From: Rhizophlyctis rosea
Lineage: Eukaryota > Chytridiomycota > Chytridiomycetes > Rhizophlyctidales > Rhizophlyctidaceae
NCBI GenBank assembly: GCA_027596075.1
Contig: JADGJC010000023.1
Location: 62,001-126,000, forward strand
Direction of reading: 5' to 3'
DNA: 64,000 bases
Shown: in pieces, positions 35,073-44,476 of the stretch
How the letters are laid out: the number at the start of each line of letters is the position of its first letter
Position numbering within the stretch: position 1 is the first letter of the stretch
The notes under the pieces: generated by a model
Databases searched by the model: none
What the model saw: only the letters and a program-made list of their open reading frames with translations
Told to the model about the DNA's origin: nothing
Translations under genes and position numbers: made by a program

Positions 35073-35668
35073 AGAGGGGAGTAGACTGGGCGGACTGGGA
35101 GATAGAAAGATTGTTTGATGCATAACGGAGGGCGTGCATGCATTTGTAAGGTATCTTGTTGACGATATCTTTATCGGCTGTTGTAAGGGTGGCGTATTTG
35201 CCATGTGTAAATATATGATTTGCGTCGTTGCGGTGCAATTGATAGAATGCTCGATTTGGACATGGTGGTGTGGTGGGGCGAGGGGACTGATTGAAAAGGA
35301 AGAGTCAAATGACAGTTTGCTAGTGCGAATTGTTGAACATGACAAAAGGAGGCTCGAAATTCAACCTCATCATTGATTGCTTCATGCACCTCCTGCGGGC
35401 TTTTCACGTGCATAATCGGGTTTCGTCATTTTTGATGCCTAGTTGCGGATAAGTTTCACATAGCCAACGCTCTATGGCGAGCCTTGTTCGGCTCTTGGTT
35501 TCATGAGATGCTCTTACACTCTTACACTCGGTAACATTGCCTTTTCGCAGCTCAACACTCCATCTCAATCTGACATTGAAGACTTCAGATGACCATCAGT
35601 CTTACTGTTATGACACTAGCCAAACGCCATTTGACCAGGACATCGTAGCCGCGAACATATCAGTAACA
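35073..35668. other. Intergenic region, nothing identified
   Basis: Spacer between the bHLH gene and the Myb-like gene. The frame of the Myb gene is open from 35537, but the region upstream of the double ATG at 35669 shows no conserved sequence. Confidence 0.5.
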
Positions 35669-36718
35669 ATGATGCAAAGTCTGCTCTGCCATCGTTTTCA
35701 CTTCCCGAAGGCTTCATCCGCACCCTTGATCGATACCACGCTAAACTACTGTCGCCATGCCACCTTAACTCCGTTTTCCTTTCCTCAGCGAAACTTCCAC
35801 TCGGCCCCTTCAGAAACAGCAGCACCGCCCCAGCCCAAACTCAAGAAGCGCCAGTCCAGCTCGACGCCCATCCCACCCGCCGACCCTGATGCTCCCGTTC
35901 CCCCCATCGCTCCACGTGTCAAATGGCTACCTGAAGAAGACAAAGTCTTGCTTGCAGAATTAGAGCAAGCAAAAGCAGAAAACCGGAAACCACGGATCAC
36001 GAAGGTGGCACGGATGCTGAATAGAGCGGTAGGCTCTGCGAGCGAACGTGCAGTCCACCTCAATCCCAACCTTCGTCGCGGCCCACGGACTCCGGAAGAA
36101 GACAGCATGCTATCCAACTTTGTGAATTCCCCAGGCCGTGGTGAACGGATAGGATGGTGCATAGTAGCTAGAGAGCTCAATCGAGCATCAGGTCTGGTGC
36201 GACAACGATGGACAAATATTCTTAGTCCATCAGTCAAACATGGTCACTGGAGCCCCGAGGAAGACGACGTCATTAGATGCGAGGTAGCAAGGGCGGGTAG
36301 ATTGCGAAAGACACCGGACTGGGCAGGACTAGGCCGCCAATTGGACAGGCCAGTTACTCATTTGACGGAGCGGTGGGTATGCATTCTTCATCCACACATC
36401 AAGCGTGGCAGATTCGACGCGAAGGAAGATGAGGTCATCAAAGGGGAGGTTCAAGCTGCTAAGGAAGAAGTTCGACCAATTGATTGGACCCGCATTGGTC
36501 GGCTTCTTGGAAGGTCGAAAGTGCAGGTTCGGACGCGATGGATTGTGGGGCTTGATCCCACTCTCAGATATGGAAAATTCAGCCCACTAGAAGACTCTAT
36601 CATCAGCGAACAGAAAAGGAGGGGCGCATCATGGGTTTTGATAGGAAGCTTACTCCGGCGAGGTCCCCATAGCGTGCGGCAAAGATTTAAGATACTTAAG
36701 CGGAAGAAGTCCGGCTAG
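35669..36718 (+). CDS. Five-repeat Myb/SANT-like protein with a mitochondrial-type leader
   Basis: A single exon encodes 349 residues from the double ATG at 35669 (MMQSLLCHRFHFPKASSAP). The first ~50 residues lack acidic residues apart from one Asp and contain Arg, His, Ser and Thr. They end in QRNFHSAPSE, a typical R-x-(F)-(S) matrix-protease cleavage context, so mitochondrial import is predicted. After a Pro/Lys-rich linker come five Myb-like units, each opening with an acidic EED-type box: VKWLPEEDKVLLAE, RGPRTPEEDSML, HGHWSPEEDDVI, RGRFDAKEDEVIKG and YGKFSPLEDSII. Each has a recognition-helix-like end (VRQRWTNIL, LTERWVCILHP, VRTRWIVGL, VRQRFKIL). The repeat structure suggests nucleic-acid binding. 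Whether it acts in mitochondria or the nucleus is not settled by sequence alone. Confidence 0.82.
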   Translation: MMQSLLCHRFHFPKASSAPLIDTTLNYCRHATLTPFSFPQRNFHSAPSETAAPPQPKLKKRQSSSTPIPPADPDAPVPPIAPRVKWLPEEDKVLLAELEQAKAENRKPRITKVARMLNRAVGSASERAVHLNPNLRRGPRTPEEDSMLSNFVNSPGRGERIGWCIVARELNRASGLVRQRWTNILSPSVKHGHWSPEEDDVIRCEVARAGRLRKTPDWAGLGRQLDRPVTHLTERWVCILHPHIKRGRFDAKEDEVIKGEVQAAKEEVRPIDWTRIGRLLGRSKVQVRTRWIVGLDPTLRYGKFSPLEDSIISEQKRRGASWVLIGSLLRRGPHSVRQRFKILKRKKSG

Positions 36719-36896
36719 GTGGTGGTGCAGATTAGTTCGAATCCGATTGCTCCAAATGGAACTCCAACCAACGGAGATTTGCAACACAGAATGAAGGATT
36801 TAACGCAACTATGTTTTTAGGGTGGAGCATGAGTCTGTCCCATGCCCAAATAAGAACAATTGAAAATGAATCTGAAATGTATCGATGCAGACCCCT

Positions 36897-37742
36897 TCAT
36901 AGAGGGAAGCCCTTGATGCGCTCATCATCCCATTGTACAAACTGTCCGCTGAAATCTTTCGTAGCAGCAAGAGCCAATCTAGCAATAGCTGTTCCCGGCA
37001 ATTCAGGTGGCAACAACTTGCCCTCATTCTTCAGGGTGGTGAAACGGCTATATGAAGCAGCGTCCATTGCTTCCTCGCCCTTCTCTCGAATCAATACTTG
37101 CATCTCCGTATCTATGACGCCTGCAATGTACTCGATCAGCACAGGCACATTGAATATGATGAATGATGATGTTACTGTCATACCAGGACGAACAGCAATA
37201 CTCGTCACATCCTTCTCTTCCAATCCCAATCCCGCCACAAGCATGTTGACTGCAGCTTTAGTTGTACAGTAGGGGTTCCACCCTGCTGTTGCACGCGTAG
37301 CTGCACCCGAGCTAACGATTATGATCCTTCCTCCACCATTGGCAGACGCTTTTCTTAGGTGAGGCAAGCTTCGTTGGATCAGATCAACACCAGAAAAGAA
37401 GTTCAACTCAAACAGCTTTCGCCATTCGTCAAGATCGGAATCGGCGATTTTCTTCAACGGCTCGATACCCCCCGCGTTATGAACAACAGCCGTAAGGGCA
37501 CCAAAGTGGGAAAGTGTTTCAGAGACTGCTGATGCGGCGGCGGTGGGGGATATGAGGTCGGTTGAGATGTAGTGGAATTGGGTGGGAAAGTTGGTTGTGA
37601 GGGTGGTGAGGTCGGGGAGGGTTGCGGGTGATCTACTGATGCCGACGACTTTTGCGCCGTATTTGAGACAGGCTTGGACGATTGCGAGGCCGAGGCCTTT
37701 GGAGGCGCCTGTTACTAGGATTACTTGGTCGGAAAGTGGCAT
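36897..37742 (-). CDS. Short-chain dehydrogenase/reductase (Irc24/benzil-reductase-like)
   Basis: The protein starts MPLSDQVILVTGASKGLGLA, with the TGxxxGxG dinucleotide motif. NAGG follows, then the catalytic Ser in IIIVSSGAA and Tyr/Lys in YCTTKAAV. These are hallmarks of classical NADP(H)-dependent SDRs. I infer a 63-nt intron at 37121-37183 (GTATGA...TTGCAG) that is a multiple of three and contains no stop. Removing it joins AVRPG to VIDTEMQV, as in relatives of yeast Irc24, and gives 260 residues, the family length. The substrate is unknown; carbonyl reduction in the cytosol is expected. The start at 37742 is chosen because it begins directly at the Rossmann fold. An upstream extension has no homology. 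The gene is convergent with the Myb gene. Confidence 0.92.
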   Translation of the reverse strand: MPLSDQVILVTGASKGLGLAIVQACLKYGAKVVGISRSPATLPDLTTLTTNFPTQFHYISTDLISPTAAASAVSETLSHFGALTAVVHNAGGIEPLKKIADSDLDEWRKLFELNFFSGVDLIQRSLPHLRKASANGGGRIIIVSSGAATRATAGWNPYCTTKAAVNMLVAGLGLEEKDVTSIAVRPGMTVTSSFIIFNVPVLIEYIAGVIDTEMQVLIREKGEEAMDAASYSRFTTLKNEGKLLPPELPGTAIARLALAATKDFSGQFVQWDDERIKGFPL

Positions 37743-38218
37743 CGTGGCTATGTTGTGAGGGTGGAAGCTCGGGGGAAGCAGAAAGATTGGAGATCGTGTG
37801 TGTGTGAAAAGTGGACACTGCAAAGTTGTGCAAACATGCCCTACGCCCCTAGCCCTGTTCAACACGTGACTTGTCCTGTCCATGGACCATGTGTGTTGTC
37901 AACTTTTCAATTTTCAACACTTTTCTTTCTGATGTTGGTCGCTTTCATGAGCATTGACGGAAATTCATCAAAGAAACATCATCTCTTCATATGGAAGTTA
38001 GTTTTATGGGTATGTGGTGTCAGTACACTCAGTAGATTGCACAACATGATGAACAAGTGGCATGTGAGAATATTCACACATAAGTTGTCGATGTCAAACA
38101 TTGATTCGACAGGTGAAACAATGTCGCATACAATAAACATTGATTTGACAAACTTTACGGTCATTGATTTTGAAATCGAAAGATGTAGTTTAGGATATAC
38201 ATACACCTCATAATGGCA
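37743..38218. other. Intergenic region, nothing identified
   Basis: Contains the promoter of the minus-strand dehydrogenase gene. No gene or repeat was seen. Confidence 0.5.
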
Positions 38219-38864
38219 TCAGTTTGCAGGGCCCATCCTTGTGTGCTGAAGACTACAACCCAGATATTCGCGCCCGTAAAAAGCGAAATCATCACTCGAC
38301 AACGCCTTTGCATAAACCTCTCGGGCATTCGCGTTGCGACCACCCTGTCCCAGCCTAGATACTGCTAAAGTGCAGCCACCGCGATACCAGTGTCGATGCC
38401 TGTCTTCTGCCGCACGGAGATCGTCCAGGAAGTTCGGGTGCCAGGGCCCAACTACACACACGCCAGATGTTCATGATGTCCGGCCCAAATTCACCTGGAG
38501 CTTGAATATCTTCGCCTAATCCATTGTTGCATGCCAGCGGTCCTGGTGAATACCAACCCCCAACGCCAGTATAGCAAACCGCTTGGTGATATTTGCCTGG
38601 TTGTTTTATGGCATCAACTCTCACCCCCCTTACTGAAACGTAGGATGTGCTAAGATCCCTGAGACCGAACCCTATCCAAGGACGGTAACAAGAGTGGACC
38701 GGTGCCCATGCCGGATGTTCGGTTGGTGGGTACGAGTCTTGCGGAAACACAAGCCCGCCGCATGGTGGCAAGCCTTCTTCTCGATGAGTACAGTTTGCCG
38801 AGAGACGTTCGATGATGAGAACGGGTTGCGTGAACAGGTGTACCAAGCTGCGAAGAATGGACAC
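38219..38864 (-). pseudogene. Broken Cys-containing reading frame downstream of an F-box ORF
   Basis: Two frames read like one protein broken at an (AC)4 microsatellite (38454-38461). The first includes VDAIKQPGKYHQAVCYTGVG, PLACNNGLGEDIQAPGEFGP and DIMNIWR. The second continues CVVGPWHPNFLDDLRAAEDR to SSDDFAFYGREYLGC. A change in GT-repeat number would account for the shift. Regular Cys and Trp and the FYGREY...C end recall WSC-type extracellular domains, but this is a weak guess. It overlaps the 3' part of the F-box frame, so it may be the true continuation of that gene in another frame or a separate relic. There are no ATG starts in these frames. Confidence 0.4.
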
Positions 38865-39211
38865 GGACTTTGTGCTGAGGTCGAGGAAGAATTGACACTC
38901 GAAGGTGTTGCACCGTCCTTGGCAGCGGCAGTTGTGACGACAGTTCGTGCAGACCAGGAAGATGTCTTCGACGGAGAGAAGAGGACGGAGTCGTGGTCGA
39001 GGCTTTTCAGCGAGTCTGCGAATTCTTTGATTTGAAGGTCGCTTGTATAGGCATCGTCTTCGACGTGAACGACAAGCTTATTCAGAAACTGGGATGCGAA
39101 AGGTCGGCATAGGCGTGACAGTGTTCGTGAGACGCCGCGCAAGCTCCGGAGTGTGCTTGGTATACACAGTTTCACGATGGTGTCAAGCAGTACTTGCGGT
39201 AGTTGGCTCAT
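38672..39211 (-). CDS. F-box-like protein (3' end uncertain)
   Basis: An ATG at 39211 starts MSQLPQVLLDTIVKLCIPST, followed by LRSLRGVSRTLSRLC. This is an F-box pattern at the very N-terminus, as in other F-box proteins of this window. The frame is open for 179 codons, but after about residue 80 it becomes Ser/Thr-rich and unlike its start. All three minus-strand frames are open here, so the true continuation may use another frame through an intron or indel. The gene is divergent from the NAD(P)HX dehydratase gene, with only 245 bp between the two start codons. Role inferred: SCF ubiquitin ligase receptor. Confidence 0.5.
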   Translation of the reverse strand: MSQLPQVLLDTIVKLCIPSTLRSLRGVSRTLSRLCRPFASQFLNKLVVHVEDDAYTSDLQIKEFADSLKSLDHDSVLFSPSKTSSWSARTVVTTAAAKDGATPSSVNSSSTSAQSPCPFFAAWYTCSRNPFSSSNVSRQTVLIEKKACHHAAGLCFRKTRTHQPNIRHGHRSTLVTVLG

Positions 39212-39456
39212 ACTATTGATGGAGTCAGTTGTGGTAAGATGCTGGAGGATGTGACGGATGGTGGGAACAAGATGACCTTTCTGAGTGGAGGAAGACCCAT
39301 GACGCTCTGCCCTTTGAATTCAAGCCCATCCCGGTCAGAATTACGTAACCTCACCCCCATAAATATCCCACCCACGGACCAGAAATATGTTTTGTTTACC
39401 ACGACACTTCATCTTCGTTCCCTTCCCACACAACCCTCAGTGTACTCATCGTAACA

Positions 39457-41074
39457 ATGTCATCTCAAGCTAATACCCTACTTTCGAACTTTAAAAGGCT
39501 CATCCCGCCACTCACAGAGGCCCTGCACAAGGGCCAGGCTGGTAGGTTGCATCTAAACGCGTCCAACTCGAAGAACTTATCTCCAACGCCTCTTGTCCAG
39601 GAAGAATTGCAGTAGTTGGTGGAAGTGAGGAGTGAGTGCTGCTGGGTGTTGCGGCGCTTGCGGCATCGTCTCAAGCACAGTCTTCCGCAATGTATGATCA
39701 CTGACACTGTTGGCGACAATCATAGTTACACTGGTGCTCCGTTCTTCGCCGGTATCGCGTCGTTGAAAATCGTAAGAGTTATGCTTTATAAGTGAACCGC
39801 TGAAGTTGGCTCACGCTCCACTCCTAGGGAGCGGACTTGTGCCATGTTTTTTGCGAGAAGAATGCGGGTCTTGTCATCAAGGTACACTGTTCAACGCCAC
39901 CGTTGTCTCTCTGTGGAGTGTTTCACTCATTTAAACTCTGATAGAGCTACTCTCCGGAACTCATGGTTCATCCATACCTGCGACATGCTGGGTAAGGAAA
40001 GAGGATTGCTGCATACGCTGTAGATTTTCAACGTTTCAATACAAATTTCCTAGATCATTGGACCATGATGCATCAGACCGGAAAGCAACTGCAGCGACAA
40101 TCGACAAAATTGTTGAACGCGTCACGGGCATTCTTCCACGGCTTCACGTCTTGGTCATTGGGCCAGGACTATCTCGCGATGACGTCATGATAGAATCTAC
40201 CAAGCGGATAATGCAGGCTGCGAAGGAGAAGAAGATGTCCATGGTCATTGATGCGGTAAGCCCACAATGGACCGCCTCATACACTGGGAAACTAAACGTC
40301 GTTTCTGAAGGATGGTTTGTATCTAGTACAGCAAGATCCCAACATCATCAAAGGTTATTCAGCTGCTGTCTTGACTCCAAATATTAACGAGTTTAAACGA
40401 CTTTGTGAGGCTATGGTCAGAGCAAAGTTGGAACGTGAACATCCGGAGGCACTCAACTGATAAACTCCGCAGAAAGTTGACGTAGAAAACGCGAAACTGG
40501 AAGACCAGGTGAAGAAGCTAAGCGAAGCCTTTGGAAATGTAACGATTGTTGCAAAAGGCAAGAATGACATCATTTCAAATGGAAAGGATGGTAGGTTCTG
40601 GCGGACAGAAGGTATGACCTTCCTTGGAAGATCCATGCTGACGCCATGTCAATTCCAGTTGTCATTTGTGACAACCCCGGAAGCCCACGGCGGTGCGGAG
40701 GTCAAGGCGATTTGCTGTCAGGATCCATCGCGACATTCTTGGCTTGGGGCAAGGGATACGAGAACAAAGCATGGGAGTACGTGCATGATATTCCACTCTT
40801 CCAGATGAACGATGATTGACACCGTCATGTTACCTCCAGCCACTCATCAGACTCGAATTTGGACCAAGATCTATCCGTCCGCCTCCCTCTCACAGCATCC
40901 TGGGCCGCCTGCCGATTGATCCGCGACGCATCCCGCAGAGCATTCGGTAAACATGGTCGTAGCATGACCACGACGGACATGATTGCGGAGTTGGGGGAGG
41001 TGTTCCGGCAGGATTATGAGAAGAATCAGAAGGATGTGGTTGCTGATTCGCCGGTTGATTTGCTGAATTTGTAA
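39457..41074 (+). CDS. NNR2: ATP-dependent NAD(P)H-hydrate dehydratase (nicotinamide repair)
   Basis: Ten exons with consistent phases (39457-39541, 39601-39631, 39726-39771, 39828-39881, 39945-39991, 40054-40255, 40311-40415, 40473-40590, 40659-40776, 40840-41074) give 346 residues, the usual length. Family motifs run in order: [73 protein letters not shown], and [19 protein letters not shown], the catalytic and ATP-binding block with its key Asp. The enzyme uses ATP to dehydrate S-NADHX/NADPHX and so repairs damaged cofactors together with an epimerase. It works in the cytosol or mitochondria; no clear leader is visible. The donor after exon 7 (GTCAGA) is weak but preserves the frame. The gene is intact, unlike several neighbours. 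Confidence 0.96.
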
Positions 41075-43056
41075 TATGCAGATGGCAATGGTTTGTACTG
41101 CGATGGTCTGAAGATACGGGAGATTGTCATATCATGAGGGTTGGTGGGATGAGCTCATGCCACCTCAAGAAGATATGTTTACTGTGCGTGTTAGTCGTCA
41201 GAGTGCAATAAGCGATAGCACAGTCTGAATTTGACGTCGTTTGCTGTGATCTGATTACCCTCAGACTAACCAATCAAGCATACTTGGACGCAATGCCCCT
41301 GCACTCAAAGTGGGTCTTCTCCATCCATTAGCCCACATTGATCACGGAAGCGTCATTGAGGCGTGCGCTTTGTCCCACCAATCGACCATAAACCTTCAAG
41401 CATGCATCCGCCTTATTGATGGTTGCTATCCTGCTGGAACCACGAACCATCCCTACTGAACAAGAGCCTGGGTGACGCCCTTCGAAACGAGAACTGTCAT
41501 TGCAGTCCTGACTTTTCCTCATTCCAAGGCCTTCGAACTTTGCAGCTATCCGTCCACTTCCCTTTATCAGTATGGGAATGCCATTTGATCATATTTCTAA
41601 ACTTAGCGACGGGTAATTTCGCAAGGCATGCCGCTCAAGGATGCTCAGCTTTGCTCGCCGCTTGTAAAAGTGCTTACTACAAAATCGTATCACCTCTCGG
41701 ACCAAGGATCTCAGGCCAAAGGTTCATAGGATATCTCATCAGGCCAATGTACCAACCAAGACTGGCATAGCGCAAAGAAGAATACGGGGAGCCGATGGTC
41801 GACTCTTCTCATACCTCATCCTTTCAAGGCATTTTTTTGAGCTATCCATTTCTGTTCAGCAAGTCAACGACTGCCAACAACGGTCTAAAAATACTGTGTT
41901 GTTTAATATCACCGACACGCGCGGGTCCTTGTCCGGATCACGCAGGACACGCCCCAAAACTTACAGGCATAGTAGGCATGTTCAAGAAGTTTGCAATCTC
42001 AACTGCTCTAAGTGTGTCCATCAGATCTTACAGAAAACTTTGTGAATCAAAGTAGTTTATCTTGAGAAATCACGTGGACTGCCCAACCATCAAAGAGTAA
42101 AGAGATTTCGTGTAAATGCTCGATGAAATGGGGCCGGGGCGATCTTTCAATAGATTCTTCTGCATTGAAAGTGAATCATCTCAGTCACGCTTCAGGATGA
42201 GTCCGCTCTCTTATCCGGTACACGGCTGCAGACCGGAAATTTGATGATCCTAATTCATAGCCTAAGTCATGCATGTCGAGCTGCTAGTAGCCTGCCAGTC
42301 TATCTGCAGGTCTGGGACGCCGCTAAGCCATGCTTCACGTCCAACTTATCCAAGAGTCCCAAATATCACAGTCAATCATCTCGCCGCCACTCGCCGCGAC
42401 TCCGGGAGTGTTCCTTCAGCCCCTTGCACTTCGATCTTTCTGGACCACGTCTCGAATATCAGCAGGAACGCGAGCAGGACTGGATGGAGCTGCCAAGCCC
42501 GCACATATGAAGCCGAAAATTCAGAGACTGTGCTCACGACATGCGGTTATTGGAACAGTGGGTATCGGTAACTTACATACGTGAATCGGAGATCATTGAA
42601 ACTAGATCAAGATTGGAATCGGAGAGTGGCTGCAATGCAGACTGACATGGCGCTAGCGGAGATTCACTGTGGCGTCTCACTGAAGAGAATTGAGGGGTAT
42701 CCACTCAAATTTGGGAGTATGGGGTGAATTAACTACCTACTGCAATCCGTCCCGTCAATCGAGAGGGGTCTAGGCTTTTTTCCTTCGTGACCAACATCAG
42801 TAGTAATGTGTCTCAATTCGCTGAGCTGTCGGCACGATGCATCTGAGAGACGCTATTTTGGGGCATCTGTGGCCGTCGATCTGTTCTGTCAATCCCTTCG
42901 ACTGAACTCAGGGTTTGCCGAATACAAAAGGGTCCGTGTCCGTCAGGAACCTCATCTGCTCACCATCAACGATCACTTCTCATCTTCCACTCTCCGACCT
43001 CATTCCTCACCTTTCCTCCCTTCCGCTCTTCCATCCCGTCCACCCCATCCTTCAAT
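41075..43056. other. Intergenic region, nothing identified
   Basis: Only short overlapping frames are seen. The final ~90 bases are strongly pyrimidine-rich (TCATCTTCCACTCTCC-type sequence) and probably form the promoter and leader of the secreted-protein gene. Confidence 0.5.
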
Positions 43057-44078
43057 ATGTTCGCCAAAGCCACCCTCACCGCTGTCACCTTGGCCTCTCC
43101 TCTTTGTCCTTCGTCGCTGCCATTCCGGCTGCACCTTCAACGGCGACCTCTGGAACTTGTCCCACTTACACCCTGGGAAACCCCTCCACCGACAAACTCA
43201 GCTTCATCTCTGTTGGAACTCCTTTCGAGAAAAGCGGGGCAATCTGTGAAGCCCTTGTGCTCAGCGTTCCGGCCCCCAATGCGGCCGTCGGTCTTCCAAC
43301 CATCACCTATGGTCTGAACGGAAAGTTCTACGGGCCGACCCCCGTTTGCTCGTCTGTCTCCACCAGCGAAAGCACCACTGTTATCCCTGTCACCACCAAC
43401 ATTGCGGCCGAAACTGAGATTTTCAGAACTGTGGTTCCTGCAGAGGTCACCGGCACGGCCGCGAACGGCGAGATCTGCTTCACTGCCACCGCCAGTCCCG
43501 CCTGCCCATCCGGGTACGCCACCGCAACTGCCGCTAACGCAGGGTTCGTCGCCACCGCCGCAGACTACAACGTCCAAGGCGTCCAAACCCTTGCCTTCGG
43601 TGTGGCTCCCGCCACCGCTGCTTGCCCTGAGCAAACCATCACTGTCAGCCCCAACTTTACCCCGACTGGGACCGTCATCTGCGCTACTCCCTCCGCTGGT
43701 CCTTTCCCCGGTGGCTTCAACTACCAATCCGGACAATTCACCGCCACGGCTACCTACACCGCCGACAGCTTCGTTTGCACTTCCATGTCCACCTCGACCA
43801 GCACCATCTACTCCACCCTCACCACCACCGGAGCCGTTGGCGCCACGCCCATCGCTGTCACCACATACGGAACCACAAACGTTGGCGGCCAGAGCGCTTC
43901 CGCGACAGTTTGCGCTCCCACTCCCACCGTGCAACCGGCTGGATCTTGCCCCACTAGCTACACCTCGTACTCCGTTACCGGAACTACAAGCTACACTGTT
44001 ACGCCTACCTTCGTTGCTACCGGGACCAAAACCTCAGGCTGCACAACGAAGGCGGTTACGTACACTTTGGGTGTTTAG
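43057..44078 (+). CDS. Secreted Thr/Ser/Ala-rich protein, apparent 1-nt frameshift in the signal peptide
   Basis: An ATG at 43057 begins MFAKATLTAVTLA, the start of a signal peptide, but its frame then breaks down. One frame over, the continuation reads GLSSLSFVAAIPAAPSTATS, which completes a signal peptide with an A-x-A-like cleavage site. That frame stays open to TAG at 44076-44078 and contains no ATG of its own upstream. A 1-nt indel near 43090-43095 is the simplest explanation. The mature region (about 310 residues) is rich in Thr, Ser, Ala, Gly and Pro with spaced cysteines (CPSGYATATA, CPEQTITVSP, CTSMSTSTST), typical of O-glycosylated fungal wall or extracellular proteins. No enzymatic domain is recognised. 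Confidence 0.6.
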
Positions 44079-44476
44079 ATAGGACCGTTAGAGGATAGTA
44101 CTAAGCCATTATATGAAAATATTATTCATTATTCCATGTATAATACGTAGCATAAGTCGTCAAATAAGAAGCGGCGGTGAATTATGATAATGCTGAATAC
44201 TGGTGAAGTGTATTTTTGGTTGAAAAGGGTTCAATGGTTTCGCAAGCTGGCGATGTGGTTGGACGATGGCCATACGGGAATGTGCGATTGCTGGCAAAAT
44301 GCATTGCTAGATGTCGTACACTTGGCCATTTGGCAAAGGACTGGTTGGTTCGACATTCCTTCTGTTTAATGGCCTCCATGCATTGAGAGGCTCATTGTTA
44401 AAGTTCAGTTTGATTCGACGTCTTCGAAGTCTCAGAGATATACGTAATCAGAGTCAGACCAACCACCCACCAAATC
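44079..44476. other. Convergent 3' spacer
   Basis: Spacer between the stop of the secreted-protein gene (plus) and the stop of the conserved unknown gene (minus). It is AT-rich just after 44078 (ATATTATTCATTATTCC), consistent with a 3' UTR and polyadenylation region. Confidence 0.5.

Noticed and set aside
36725..36760. GTTCGAATCC, a tRNA B-box-like sequence
   Set aside because: No A-box at the right distance upstream and no T-stem or acceptor pairing could be drawn.
43137..43934. 265-codon minus-strand frame
   Set aside because: It is the antisense shadow of the Thr/Ser/Ala-rich secreted protein, whose codon bias keeps the opposite strand free of stops.
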